DNA of 6,700 nt from positions 1 to 6,700 of the forward strand of contig CALBGD010000378.1 of assembly GCA_937893735.1 (NCBI GenBank), read 5' to 3'. The stretch comes from an uncultured Clostridia bacterium. GTDB lineage: Bacteria; Bacillota; Clostridia; Oscillospirales; Ruminococcaceae. Positions 1 through 6,582 of this stretch are shown here, one piece after another. Each line of letters starts with the position of its first letter. Positions within the stretch are counted from its first letter, which is position 1. The notes beneath the pieces are model-generated. The model had not been told where the DNA came from. It searched no databases and was given only the letters and a program-made list of their open reading frames with translations. A program made the translations under genes and the position numbers.

Positions 1-630
1 CTCTGTTACATCGTTTGCGCCATAGCAGTTTACCTTTGCACGCAGGCCGGTGGAGTATGCCTTGCGGAATACTTCCTTAACCTCGCCGGTGTAGTAGTCC
101 ATCTCGGTCTCAACGTATGTAAAGCCGTTGATTCTGGAGATAATCTGTGCAGCGTCCTTGCCAAGACCGTTCAGGATAACGCGGAGCGGCTCCTTACGAA
201 CCTTGTTAGCCTTTTCTGCGATACCGATAGCGCCCTCAGCAGCTGCGAAGGACTCGTGACCTGCCAGGAAGCAGAAGCACTTTGTCTCTTCCTCAAGCAG
301 CATCTTGCCGAGGTTGCCGTGGCCGAGACCAACCTTACGCTGATCAGCAACGGAACCAGGAATGCAGAATGCCTGGAGACCCTCGCCGATTGCAGCAGCA
401 GCGTCAGCAGCTCTGGTGCAGTTCTTCTTGATAGCGATAGCGCAGCCTACTGTGTAAGCCCACTTAGCGTTCTCAAAGCAGATCGGCTGGATCTTCTCAA
501 CTTCGTGATAGATATCAAGACCCTTAGCCTTGCAGATGTCAGCACATTCCTCGATGGAGTTGATGCCGTAGTTCTTCAGAACAGCAAGGATCTGGGGTTC
601 GCGTCTGTCGTAGGATTCAAATAAAGCCAT
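1..630 (-). CDS. GGGtGRT-family protein, N-terminal 210 residues (runs off left edge)
   Basis: The frame is open from an ATG at 630 to the window edge and begins MALFESYDRREPQILAVLKN. I recognise it as the GGGtGRT family, a protein of roughly 330 residues found mostly in anaerobic Clostridia beside a NifU-like scaffold gene; its biochemical role is unknown to me. The glycine-rich motif that names the family is not in the visible part and should lie beyond the left edge. Nine cysteines occur in 210 residues (29, 33, 51, 63, 71, 89, 118, 120, 202), including C-x3-C and C-x-C pairs, which would suit a metal or Fe-S role (inference). No signal peptide or membrane segment is seen, so it is probably cytoplasmic. 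It lies 16 nt downstream of the scaffold gene with its own strong ribosome binding site. All Lys codons are AAG and nearly all Ile codons ATC, as in highly expressed genes. Family assignment comes from recall of the N-terminus and the gene pairing. Confidence 0.85.
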   Translation of the reverse strand, partial: MALFESYDRREPQILAVLKNYGINSIEECADICKAKGLDIYHEVEKIQPICFENAKWAYTVGCAIAIKKNCTRAADAAAAIGEGLQAFCIPGSVADQRKVGLGHGNLGKMLLEEETKCFCFLAGHESFAAAEGAIGIAEKANKVRKEPLRVILNGLGKDAAQIISRINGFTYVETEMDYYTGEVKEVFRKAYSTGLRAKVNCYGANDVTE

Positions 631-638
631 TGTTTTCT

Positions 639-645
639 ACCTCCT
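639..645 (-). promoter_or_regulatory. Ribosome binding site of the GGGtGRT gene
   Basis: The minus strand reads AGGAGGT, a full match to the anti-Shine-Dalgarno sequence, with an 8-nt spacer to the ATG at 630. It lies inside the 16-nt gap after the scaffold stop codon (647-649), so the second gene of the operon can start independently and efficiently. Confidence 0.85.
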
Positions 646-646
646 A

Positions 647-1339
647 TTACTGCTTTCTCGGGTCGATGAACTTAACAGCGTCAGCAACGCGGCCGTACTG
701 ACCGTGAGCCTTCTCGAATGCTGTGTTAGCGTCATCGCCGTTCTTGATGAATTCCATCATCTTGCCGAAGTTAACGAACTTGTAGCCGATGATCTCATCA
801 TCTTCGTTCAGAGCCAGCTCAGTAACGTAGCCGTCTGTCATTTCGAGGTAGCGGGGGCCCTTCTTCAGAGTACCGTACATAGTACCGATCTGGGAACGAA
901 GACCCTTACCAAGATCCTCAAGACCAGCGCCGATAGCAAGACCGTCCTCAGAGAAAGCGGACTGTGTTCTGCCGTATACGATCTGGAGGAACAGCTCTCT
1001 CATTGCTGTGTTGATAGCGTCGCAAACGAGGTCGGTGTTGAGAGCCTCAAGAATGGTTCTGCCGGGGAGGATCTCAGCAGCCATTGCAGCGGAGTGAGTC
1101 ATACCGGAGCAGCCGATAGTCTCAACGAGTGCCTCCTGGATAACGCCGCCCTTTACGTTAAGGGACAGCTTGCAGGTCCCCTGCTGGGGTGCGCACCAGC
1201 CGATACCGTGTGTGAAACCGTTGATGTCAGCGATCTCCTTAGCCTTTACCCACTTAGCTTCTTCGGGGATAGGCGCAGCGCCGTGAGCAACGCCCTGTGC
1301 TACGGGACACATGTTTTCAACTTCATGAGAATAAGTCAT
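647..1339 (-). CDS. NifU/IscU-like iron-sulfur cluster assembly scaffold protein (GGGtGRT-associated type)
   Basis: The 230-residue product begins MTYSHEVENMCPVAQGVAHG and resembles the IscU/NifU-N fold in its first half. The segment around C77 (IGCSGMTHSAAMAAEILPG) corresponds to the second cluster-ligand cysteine of IscU (GCGSAIAS...), and C49 or C56 to the first. The other cysteines are C11 and C106. The His-Cys pair near the C-terminus of classical IscU is not evident, and about 100 extra residues follow the scaffold-like core. By family it would hold a nascent Fe-S cluster in the cytoplasm for transfer to target proteins; the target is unknown. It is the first gene of an operon with the GGGtGRT gene. 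I chose the ATG at 1339 over an in-frame ATG at 1390. The AAAGGAG site lies 11 nt before 1339, family members start at this motif, and 1390 falls at or next to the predicted transcription start with no ribosome binding site. Confidence 0.85.
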   Translation of the reverse strand: MTYSHEVENMCPVAQGVAHGAAPIPEEAKWVKAKEIADINGFTHGIGWCAPQQGTCKLSLNVKGGVIQEALVETIGCSGMTHSAAMAAEILPGRTILEALNTDLVCDAINTAMRELFLQIVYGRTQSAFSEDGLAIGAGLEDLGKGLRSQIGTMYGTLKKGPRYLEMTDGYVTELALNEDDEIIGYKFVNFGKMMEFIKNGDDANTAFEKAHGQYGRVADAVKFIDPRKQ

Positions 1340-1350
1340 TGTTGTTTGAA

Positions 1351-1357
1351 CTCCTTT
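1351..1357 (-). promoter_or_regulatory. Ribosome binding site that fixes the scaffold gene start
   Basis: The minus strand reads AAAGGAG, 11 nt before the ATG at 1339. No comparable site precedes the alternative in-frame ATG at 1390, so this site decides the start in favour of a 230-residue protein. Confidence 0.75.
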
Positions 1358-1365
1358 CAACATTT

Positions 1366-1389
1366 TGTCCGGAGAAGTTTGCCCGGACA
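1366..1389 (-). promoter_or_regulatory. Perfect 7-bp inverted repeat in the 5' leader of the scaffold operon
   Basis: TGTCCGG (1366-1372) and CCGGACA (1383-1389) are exact inverted repeats around a 10-nt loop. The structure begins within a few nucleotides of the predicted transcription start (about 1390-1392) and ends 8 nt before the ribosome binding site. It could be a stabilising 5' stem-loop in the mRNA or a repressor operator just downstream of the promoter. The symmetry is seen directly; the function is inferred. Confidence 0.5.
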
Positions 1390-1398
1390 TACAACTGT

Positions 1399-1427
1399 AT
1401 TATACACCATTTCTCGGCAATTTGCAA
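1399..1427 (-). promoter_or_regulatory. Sigma-A-type promoter of the scaffold-GGGtGRT operon
   Basis: On the minus strand a TTGCAA -35 hexamer (1422-1427) is followed by a 17-bp spacer and a perfect TATAAT -10 hexamer (1399-1404). Transcription should begin near 1390-1392, giving a leader of about 50 nt. The stretch just upstream (about 1436-1459) is AT-rich, with runs of A and T resembling an UP element, which would favour strong expression. Confidence 0.8.
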
Positions 1428-1430
1428 TAG

Positions 1431-1446
1431 GTTAGAAATCACTAAC
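1431..1446. promoter_or_regulatory. Small palindrome directly upstream of the -35 box
   Basis: GTTAG (1431-1435) and CTAAC (1442-1446) form an inverted repeat around AAATCA, 3 bp upstream of the -35 hexamer. The position would suit an activator or regulator site, but 5-bp arms can arise by chance in AT-rich DNA and I match it to no known operator. A second AT-rich symmetry, AACTTT-AAA-AAAGTT (1444-1458), overlaps its upstream half. Confidence 0.25.
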
Positions 1447-1494
1447 TTTAAAAAAGTTTGTTGCCCTTGGCTTACTTTGCACACAAACAGGGAA

Positions 1495-1519
1495 AGGGAG
1501 AAGCAGACCGCTTCTCCCT
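1495..1519 (-). terminator. Probable terminator of the uvrBA unit
   Basis: AGGGAGAAGC (1495-1504) and GCTTCTCCCT (1510-1519) form a perfect 10-bp stem with a 5-nt loop. On the minus strand the stem is followed by TTCCCTGTTTGTGT, a T-rich but interrupted tail. It sits between uvrA and the scaffold promoter, where a terminator is expected. The plus-strand side (ATTGGTTTATT) is also T-rich, but no plus-strand gene ends here. The stem is certain; the imperfect T-tract makes the terminator role likely rather than sure. Confidence 0.6.
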
Positions 1520-1614
1520 ATTGGTTTATTCGGCGACATTACAAGTATTACGGTAACAACATATAGGGGAGGGGGTTGCCCTCCCGGAAAATACGTCTTG
1601 TGTATATAATGCAG

Positions 1615-1655
1615 GAGCAGCGCAAGGACACGCTGCAAAAAGGTGGGAGGGGCAA
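1615..1655 (+). repeat. Interior direct repeat, copy 1
   Basis: This 41-nt copy starts GAGCAGCGCAAGGAC and ends GGGAGGGGCAA. It differs from copy 2, which starts 67 nt later, by two substitutions and one missing T. It contains a hairpin GCAGCG/CGCTGC (1617-1622 and 1631-1636). Its end runs into a second hairpin, GGGCAATC/GATTGCCC (1650-1657 and 1663-1670), with the loop AGGAC. Confidence 0.8.
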
Positions 1656-1681
1656 TCAGGACGATTGCCCAGACCGCCCCA

Positions 1682-1723
1682 GAGCAGCGCAAGGACGCGC
1701 TGCAATAAAGGCGGGAGGGGCAA
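1682..1723 (+). repeat. Interior direct repeat, copy 2
   Basis: This 42-nt copy matches copy 1 at 39 of 42 aligned columns. Its first hairpin is one pair longer, GCAGCGC/GCGCTGC (1684-1690 and 1697-1703), because a G replaces the A at the position equivalent to 1630. Its end forms the left half of the right terminal hairpin of the element. The two copies look like an internal tandem duplication. Confidence 0.8.
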
Positions 1724-1758
1724 GCCCCTCCCCTACATACATACGCGCTCCGCATAAA

Positions 1759-4578
1759 TCACAGCATTTTCTTCAGATAAGCGCCCGTGTAGCTTACCGG
1801 GTTCGCGGCTATCTCCTCGGGGGTTCCCGCGGCGATAACGGTGCCGCCGCCGCTTCCTCCCTCGGGTCCCATGTCGATGAGGTAATCAGCGGTCTTTATC
1901 AGGTCGAGGTTATGCTCGATCACCAGCACGGAATTTCCGCTGTCCGTCAGCCGCTGGAGTATCTCTATCAGTTTGCGGACGTCCGCCGTGTGGAGTCCGG
2001 TGGTGGGCTCGTCCAGAATATATATGGTCTTTCCGGTAGAGCGCTTGGAGAGCTCCGCCGCCAGCTTTATCCGCTGAGCCTCGCCGCCGGAAAGGGTGGT
2101 GCTGCTCTGACCTATCTTGATGTAGCCCAGCCCGACTTCCTCAAGGGTCTTGAGCTTTCCGTATATCTTCGGGATATTCGCGAAGAACTCCACGCCCTCG
2201 GAAACGGTCATGTCCAGCACCTCGAAGATGTTCTTTCCCTTGTAGCGCACCTCGAGGGTCTCGCGGTTGTAGCGGTGCCCCTTGCAGACCTCGCAGGGAA
2301 CGAAAACGTCCGGCAGGAAGTGCATCTCTATCTTGATTATTCCGTCGCCCTCGCACGCCTCGCAGCGGCCGCCCTTGATGTTGAACGAGAACCTCCCCGG
2401 GCCGTAGCCCTTTGCCTTTGCCTCGTTGGTCTGCGCGAACAGTTCGCGGATATCGTTGAAAACTCCTGTGTAGGTCGCCGGGTTGCTGCGCGGAGTTCTT
2501 CCGATAGGCGACTGGTCTATCATTATCACCTTGTCGAGGTATTCCGTGCCGGTCATGTCGGTGAACTTTCCGGGACGCGTCCGGGCGCGGTTGAGCTTCC
2601 CTGCAAGGTGCTTGTAGATTATCTCGTTTACAAGCGAGCTCTTTCCGCTGCCGGAAACTCCGGTAACGCAGGTGAACACTCCCAGCGGGATATCAACGTT
2701 TATCCCACGGAGGTTGTTTTCCGCCGCGCCGATGACTTTCAGCCACTTGCCGGAGGGTTCGCGGCGCTTCTCAGGAACCGGAATTTTCAGCTTGCCGCTG
2801 AGGTACTGTCCGGTGATGGATTCCTTGCATTTGAGCAGACCCTTGACCTCGCCGCTGTAAATGACTTCTCCGCCGTTTACTCCCGCGCCGGGGCCTATAT
2901 CGACTATCCAGTCGGCGGCGCGCATGGTGTCCTCGTCGTGCTCGACCACTATCAGGGTGTTTCCGAGGTCGCGCAGGCGGCGCAGGGTGGCTATCAGCTT
3001 GTCGTTGTCCCGCTGGTGGAGCCCGATGGACGGCTCGTCAAGGATATACAGCACTCCAGTGAGGGAGCTTCCTATCTGGGTTGCAAGGCGGATTCTCTGG
3101 CTCTCGCCGCCGGAAAGCGTGCCCGCAGACCGCGCCAGCGTGAGGTACTCCAGACCAACGCTCTGGAGGAATCCCAGCCGGGATTTTATCTCCTTGACTA
3201 TCTGCTTTGCAATGAGCGCCTCCCGGGGAGTGAGCTCCAGGTTATTCACGAAATCCAGCGCTTCCGTAACGGACATACGGCAGAATTCCATGATATTCTT
3301 TCCACCAACGGTGACGGAAAGAGCCGCCTTGTTGAGCCTTTCGCCGTGGCACTCGGGGCATTCAACGTCGCTCATGAATTCCTCGATGGTGTCCCGGGAA
3401 TACTGGCTGTTCGTCTCGGCGTAGCGGCGCTCAAGGTTAGCCGCGATTCCCTCGAAATCCGTGTAGAACTGTCCGCCGCCCTGCTGTTTCGGGCGTTTTA
3501 TGAGTATCTTCTCGCCCTTGGTGCCGTGCATTATCTCGTCCATTGCCGCCTCTGGGATTTCGGAGATTGGCTGGTCAACGGAAAATCCGTGTTTCTCGGC
3601 GAGGGCGTCAATGTACATGGCGGCGATGGTTCCCTCCGCGTAGTTCCAGCCGGAAGCCTTTATAGCGCCGTTCCTGATGGAAAGCCCGGCGTTCGGCATG
3701 ATGAGGTCGGGGTCTACCCGGCGGTAGCTTCCGAGACCGGTGCACTTGGGGCAGGCTCCGTAGGGATTGTTGAACGAGAACATTCTTGGCACCAGCTCCT
3801 CAATGGAAACGCCGTGCTCCGGGCAGGCGTAGCTCTGGGAGAAGTGGAGCTCCTCGCCGTCGATAACGTCGATGTAGACAAGCCCTCCGGTGAGATTCCC
3901 GGCGGTTTCAACGCTTTCGGTCAGGCGGGATTTTATGCCGTCCTTTATCACAAGGCGGTCTACCACTATTTCTATTGAGTGCTTCTTGTTCTTTTCGAGT
4001 GTTATCTTCTCGGAGAGGTCGTAGGCTATCCCGTCCACGCGCACTCTGGAGTATCCGGATTTCCGCGCGGCTTCGAATTCCTTCTGGTGCTCGCCCTTGC
4101 GCCCCCTGACCACCGGAGCCAGCACCTGAAATTTCGTGCGCTCCGGGAGCTCCAGCACCTTGTCCACTATCTCGTCAACGGTCTGCTGTTTTATCTCCCT
4201 GCCGCAGACGGGGCAGTGGGGGATTCCGATTCTCGCGTACATAAGGCGAAGGTAGTCGTAAATTTCGGTGACGGTGCCCACTGTGGAGCGCGGGTTCTTG
4301 GAGGTGGTTTTCTGGTCGATGGAGATAGCCGGGGAAAGTCCCTCGATACTGTCAACATCGGGTTTTTCCATCTGCCCGAGGAACATTCTCGCGTAAGAGG
4401 AAAGGCTCTCCATATAGCGGCGCTGACCGTCCGCGAAAATCGTATCAAATGCCAGGGAGCTTTTTCCGCTGCCGGAAAGACCGGTCATTACAACAAGGCT
4501 GTCCCGGGGGAGGGTCACGTCTATATTTTTAAGGTTGTGCTCCCGGGCACCGCGTATGATTATCTTATCGTTTGCCAA
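1759..4578 (-). CDS. uvrA: Excinuclease ABC subunit UvrA
   Basis: This is the damage-sensing ATPase of nucleotide excision repair; it dimerises, scans DNA and loads UvrB. The 939-residue length is normal for the family. Two ABC modules are complete: Walker A GLSGSGKS (33-40), signature LSGGE (488-492), Walker B ending DEPS (514-517) and switch His 547; then Walker A GVSGSGKS (640-647), LSGGE (829-833), DEPT (855-858) and His 889. Zinc-module pairs are CPVC (122-125), CPEH (252-255) with CPKC (276-279), CPEC (407-410), and CEAC (739-742) with CEVC (762-765). CPEH puts His where many UvrA proteins have Cys. The start is a TTG, since the conserved [15 protein letters not shown] begins at residue 7 and the next Met is residue 31. 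It lies 26 nt downstream of uvrB and is very probably co-transcribed with it. No frameshift or missing motif is seen. Confidence 0.97.
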   Translation of the reverse strand: MANDKIIIRGAREHNLKNIDVTLPRDSLVVMTGLSGSGKSSLAFDTIFADGQRRYMESLSSYARMFLGQMEKPDVDSIEGLSPAISIDQKTTSKNPRSTVGTVTEIYDYLRLMYARIGIPHCPVCGREIKQQTVDEIVDKVLELPERTKFQVLAPVVRGRKGEHQKEFEAARKSGYSRVRVDGIAYDLSEKITLEKNKKHSIEIVVDRLVIKDGIKSRLTESVETAGNLTGGLVYIDVIDGEELHFSQSYACPEHGVSIEELVPRMFSFNNPYGACPKCTGLGSYRRVDPDLIMPNAGLSIRNGAIKASGWNYAEGTIAAMYIDALAEKHGFSVDQPISEIPEAAMDEIMHGTKGEKILIKRPKQQGGGQFYTDFEGIAANLERRYAETNSQYSRDTIEEFMSDVECPECHGERLNKAALSVTVGGKNIMEFCRMSVTEALDFVNNLELTPREALIAKQIVKEIKSRLGFLQSVGLEYLTLARSAGTLSGGESQRIRLATQIGSSLTGVLYILDEPSIGLHQRDNDKLIATLRRLRDLGNTLIVVEHDEDTMRAADWIVDIGPGAGVNGGEVIYSGEVKGLLKCKESITGQYLSGKLKIPVPEKRREPSGKWLKVIGAAENNLRGINVDIPLGVFTCVTGVSGSGKSSLVNEIIYKHLAGKLNRARTRPGKFTDMTGTEYLDKVIMIDQSPIGRTPRSNPATYTGVFNDIRELFAQTNEAKAKGYGPGRFSFNIKGGRCEACEGDGIIKIEMHFLPDVFVPCEVCKGHRYNRETLEVRYKGKNIFEVLDMTVSEGVEFFANIPKIYGKLKTLEEVGLGYIKIGQSSTTLSGGEAQRIKLAAELSKRSTGKTIYILDEPTTGLHTADVRKLIEILQRLTDSGNSVLVIEHNLDLIKTADYLIDMGPEGGSGGGTVIAAGTPEEIAANPVSYTGAYLKKML

Positions 4579-4588
4579 TTTCTTCTGT

Positions 4589-4594
4589 TCCTTT
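4589..4594 (-). promoter_or_regulatory. Ribosome binding site supporting the uvrA TTG start
   Basis: The minus strand reads AAAGGA, 10 nt before the TTG at 4578, in the 26-nt gap after the uvrB stop. No ATG or GTG lies nearby in frame, so this moderate site supports TTG initiation. Together with the weak start codon it may keep UvrA translation below that of UvrB (inference). Confidence 0.65.
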
Positions 4595-4604
4595 CCGGAG
4601 CGGC

Positions 4605-6569
4605 TTATTGAAGCTCCTTTATCTTATCGCGCAGGAATGCCGCGTGCTCGAAGTCCAGCATTTTCGCCGCTTTCTTCATCTCGGCGGTGTAGCGGGCAAT
4701 GAGCGCCTCGCGCTCCCGCTTGGTCATCTGCTTTATCGGCTTGCCGTGCTTGGAGGAGCCGTCCGACTTCTTGGTTATCTCCAGCACGTCCCGGATATCC
4801 TTGATTATCGTTTTCGGGGTTATCCCGTGGTCTGCGTTGTATTTCTGCTGGATCTCGCGGCGGCGCTGGGTCTCGGTGATAGCGCGCTCCATGGATTCGG
4901 TAACGCTGTCCGCGTACATTATAACGGTGCCCTCGGCGTTTCGCGCGGCTCTGCCTATGGTCTGCACAAGGGAGGTCTCGCTTCTCAGGAAGCCCTCCTT
5001 GTCCGCGTCAAGTATCGCCACCAGCGATACCTCCGGGATATCCAGACCTTCGCGGAGCAGGTTTATTCCGACAAGCACGTCGAATTCCCCGGCGCGCAGG
5101 TCGCGTATCAGCTCCATTCGCTCTATCGTGTCGACATCGTGGTGCATATAGCGCACCTTTATTTCCATTTTCGTGAGGTAGTCCGTGAGGTCCTCCGCCA
5201 TTTTCTTCGTGAGCGTGGTCACGAGCACGCGCTGTTTCTTGGCGGTGCGGGTGTTTATCTCGGAGATGAGATCCTCTATCTGACCCTCGGTTGGCTTCAC
5301 GAATATCTCCGGGTCGAGCAGTCCGGTGGGTCTGATGACCTGCTCCACTATCTGGGTGGAGTGCTCCTTTTCGAAGTCCCCGGGGGTAGCCGAAACGAAC
5401 ACCGCCTGCCCCACCTTGGAGTAGAATTCATCGAAGTTCATAGGGCGGTTGTCGTAGGCTGAGGGCAGCCTGAATCCGTAGTCCACGAGGTTCTTTTTCC
5501 GGGCGAAGTCGCCGCCGTACATTCCGCGTATTTGCGGGAGGGTAACGTGGCTCTCGTCCACAAAGAGCAGGAAATCCTTCGGGAAGTGGTCGATGAGCGT
5601 TATCGGCGTGGAGCCCGGCTCCCTGCCGGAAAGTATGCGGGAGTAGTTCTCAACGCCCTTGCAGGTGCCTATCTCGCCGAGCATTTCCATATCGTAGCGG
5701 GTGCGCTGCTCAATGCGCTGAGCCTCTATCAGCTTGTTGTTTTCGGTGAAGTATTTAACGCGCTCCTCCATCTCGCGGTTTATCTCCTGAAGCGCGTCGT
5801 GGAGTCTTTCGCGCCCCACTATATAATGCGAAGCCGGGAATATCATGACGTGCAGAAGCGTGGAGCGCACCTGTCCGGTGATAACGTCGAATTCGCTTAT
5901 GCGGTCTATCTCGTCCCCGAAGAATTCCACGCGGATAGCGTTCTCATTCGTGCCGCCGGCGGGGAATATCTCGAGGGTGTCGCCCTTTGCGCGGAACTTG
6001 TTTCGTGTGAACGAAAGCTCGTTGCGCTCGTACTGTATCTCCACAAGGCGCTTTATCACGTCCTCGCGGCTTATCTCCTGACCCTGACGGAGGGACAGCG
6101 TATTGCTGCGGTAGTCCTCCGGGCTGCCGAGGGAGTATATGCAGGAGACCGAGGCGACTATTATCACGTCCCGGCGCTCTGCCAGAGCCATTGTCGCGGA
6201 GTGCCGCAGGCGGTCTATCTCGTCGTTTATCGCGCTGTCCTTTTCAATGTACGCGTCAGTGGAGGGAATGTACGCCTCCGGCTGGTAGTAGTCGTAGTAT
6301 GAAACGAAGTACTCCACCGCGTTGTTCGGGAAGAACTCCCGGAACTCCGAGCAGAGCTGCGCCGCGAGGGTCTTGTTGTGGGCGAGGACGAGGGTGGGGC
6401 GGTTGACGTTTGCGATGATGTTCGCCATGGTGAACGTCTTGCCGGAGCCGGTAACGCCGAGCAGCGTCTGCTCCTTGTCGCCGCGGAGGATACCGTCTGA
6501 CAGCTCCTTTATAGCCTGCGGCTGGTCGCCGGTGGGCGAGTACTGCGAGTGAAGCTCGAATTTATCCAT
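4605..6569 (-). CDS. uvrB: Excinuclease ABC subunit UvrB
   Basis: UvrB is the helicase-like subunit of bacterial nucleotide excision repair. UvrA delivers it to DNA, it probes the strand with a beta-hairpin, and it then binds UvrC for incision. From the ATG at 6569 the protein is 654 residues, usual for the family. Visible in order: the N-terminal [10 protein letters not shown] motif (11-20), Walker A GVTGSGKT (38-45), the damage-probing hairpin with [10 protein letters not shown] (91-100), Walker B DESH (338-341), helicase motif [11 protein letters not shown] (536-544, with R540 and R543), and a C-terminal UVR coiled-coil motif (about 619-653) that contacts UvrC. A TTG five codons upstream is open, but it overlaps the ribosome binding site, and [10 protein letters not shown] is the usual family N-terminus. 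It follows radC by 11 nt and precedes uvrA by 26 nt. All catalytic motifs are intact. No LexA-type operator is visible, but the operon promoter lies outside the window. Confidence 0.97.
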   Translation of the reverse strand: MDKFELHSQYSPTGDQPQAIKELSDGILRGDKEQTLLGVTGSGKTFTMANIIANVNRPTLVLAHNKTLAAQLCSEFREFFPNNAVEYFVSYYDYYQPEAYIPSTDAYIEKDSAINDEIDRLRHSATMALAERRDVIIVASVSCIYSLGSPEDYRSNTLSLRQGQEISREDVIKRLVEIQYERNELSFTRNKFRAKGDTLEIFPAGGTNENAIRVEFFGDEIDRISEFDVITGQVRSTLLHVMIFPASHYIVGRERLHDALQEINREMEERVKYFTENNKLIEAQRIEQRTRYDMEMLGEIGTCKGVENYSRILSGREPGSTPITLIDHFPKDFLLFVDESHVTLPQIRGMYGGDFARKKNLVDYGFRLPSAYDNRPMNFDEFYSKVGQAVFVSATPGDFEKEHSTQIVEQVIRPTGLLDPEIFVKPTEGQIEDLISEINTRTAKKQRVLVTTLTKKMAEDLTDYLTKMEIKVRYMHHDVDTIERMELIRDLRAGEFDVLVGINLLREGLDIPEVSLVAILDADKEGFLRSETSLVQTIGRAARNAEGTVIMYADSVTESMERAITETQRRREIQQKYNADHGITPKTIIKDIRDVLEITKKSDGSSKHGKPIKQMTKREREALIARYTAEMKKAAKMLDFEHAAFLRDKIKELQ

Positions 6570-6576
6570 CTGAATA

Positions 6577-6582
6577 CACCTC
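6577..6582 (-). promoter_or_regulatory. uvrB ribosome binding site overlapping the radC stop
   Basis: The minus strand reads GAGGTG with a 7-nt spacer to the ATG at 6569. Its first two bases belong to the TGA stop of the upstream gene (6581-6583). Ribosomes ending radC translation therefore sit on the uvrB initiation region, which suggests translational coupling and fixes the uvrB start. Confidence 0.8.

Larger units (their letters stand above)
1564..1735. mobile_element. MITE-like palindromic element, about 172 bp, no coding capacity
   Basis: The left end (1564-1587) and the reverse complement of the right end (1710-1735) both begin TAGGGGAGGGG. They agree at 22 of 24 aligned columns, with one substitution and one single-base gap. 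Each end is also a hairpin on its own: GGGAGGG/CCCTCCC at 1567-1573 and 1579-1585, and GGGAGGGGC/GCCCCTCCC at 1713-1721 and 1724-1732. The flanking CATA on the left (1560-1563) and CATA on the right (1736-1739) could be a 4-bp target duplication, though four bases can match by chance and CATA is repeated on the right. The interior carries two hairpin-rich repeat units. Terminal inverted repeats, short length and lack of a gene fit a non-autonomous element or a REP-like intergenic repeat family. I cannot name the family or its transposase. It lies in the uvrA 3' trailer. Confidence 0.55.
1428..1758. other. Gene-free stretch between uvrA and the scaffold promoter
   Basis: No plausible gene lies here; every open frame lacks a ribosome binding site and crosses repeats. 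From uvrA leftward it holds 23 nt of uvrA trailer, a MITE-like repeat element (1564-1735), 44 nt in which I see nothing definite (1520-1563), the probable terminator hairpin (1495-1519), and the AT-rich region and small palindrome upstream of the promoter. Confidence 0.7.

Noticed and set aside
1388..1390. Upstream ATG for the scaffold gene (247-residue version)
   Set aside because: It lies at or next to the predicted transcription start, has no ribosome binding site, and adds residues that the family lacks.
704..1435. 243-codon plus-strand frame opposite the scaffold gene
   Set aside because: Antisense shadow: no ribosome binding site, it crosses the promoter of the opposite strand, and the minus-strand frame is a clear NifU-like protein.
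1605..1610. Plus-strand TATAAT inside the repeat element
   Set aside because: No -35 hexamer at a suitable distance and no plus-strand gene downstream.
1615..1723. CRISPR-like array
   Set aside because: Only two imperfect copies; the repeat contains one hairpin and runs into another, and the single spacer-like segment is itself a hairpin. It fits a duplicated palindromic module instead.
1576..4611. Very long open frame on the plus strand opposite uvrA (one stop at 3976-3978), over 1000 codons in total
   Set aside because: It is in a fixed antisense register to uvrA. The uvr codon bias (C or G in third position, few codons whose complement is a stop) removes antisense stops. The translation shows no known family, and the frame runs through the repeat element.
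4597..4617. GGAGC/GCTCC inverted repeat across the uvrB stop
   Set aside because: Five-bp arms around an 11-nt loop are too weak to be a terminator, and uvrA follows at once.
4572..6302. Plus-strand frames of 296 and 256 codons opposite uvrB
   Set aside because: Shadows of a fully conserved uvrB frame; no recognisable domains and no initiation signals.
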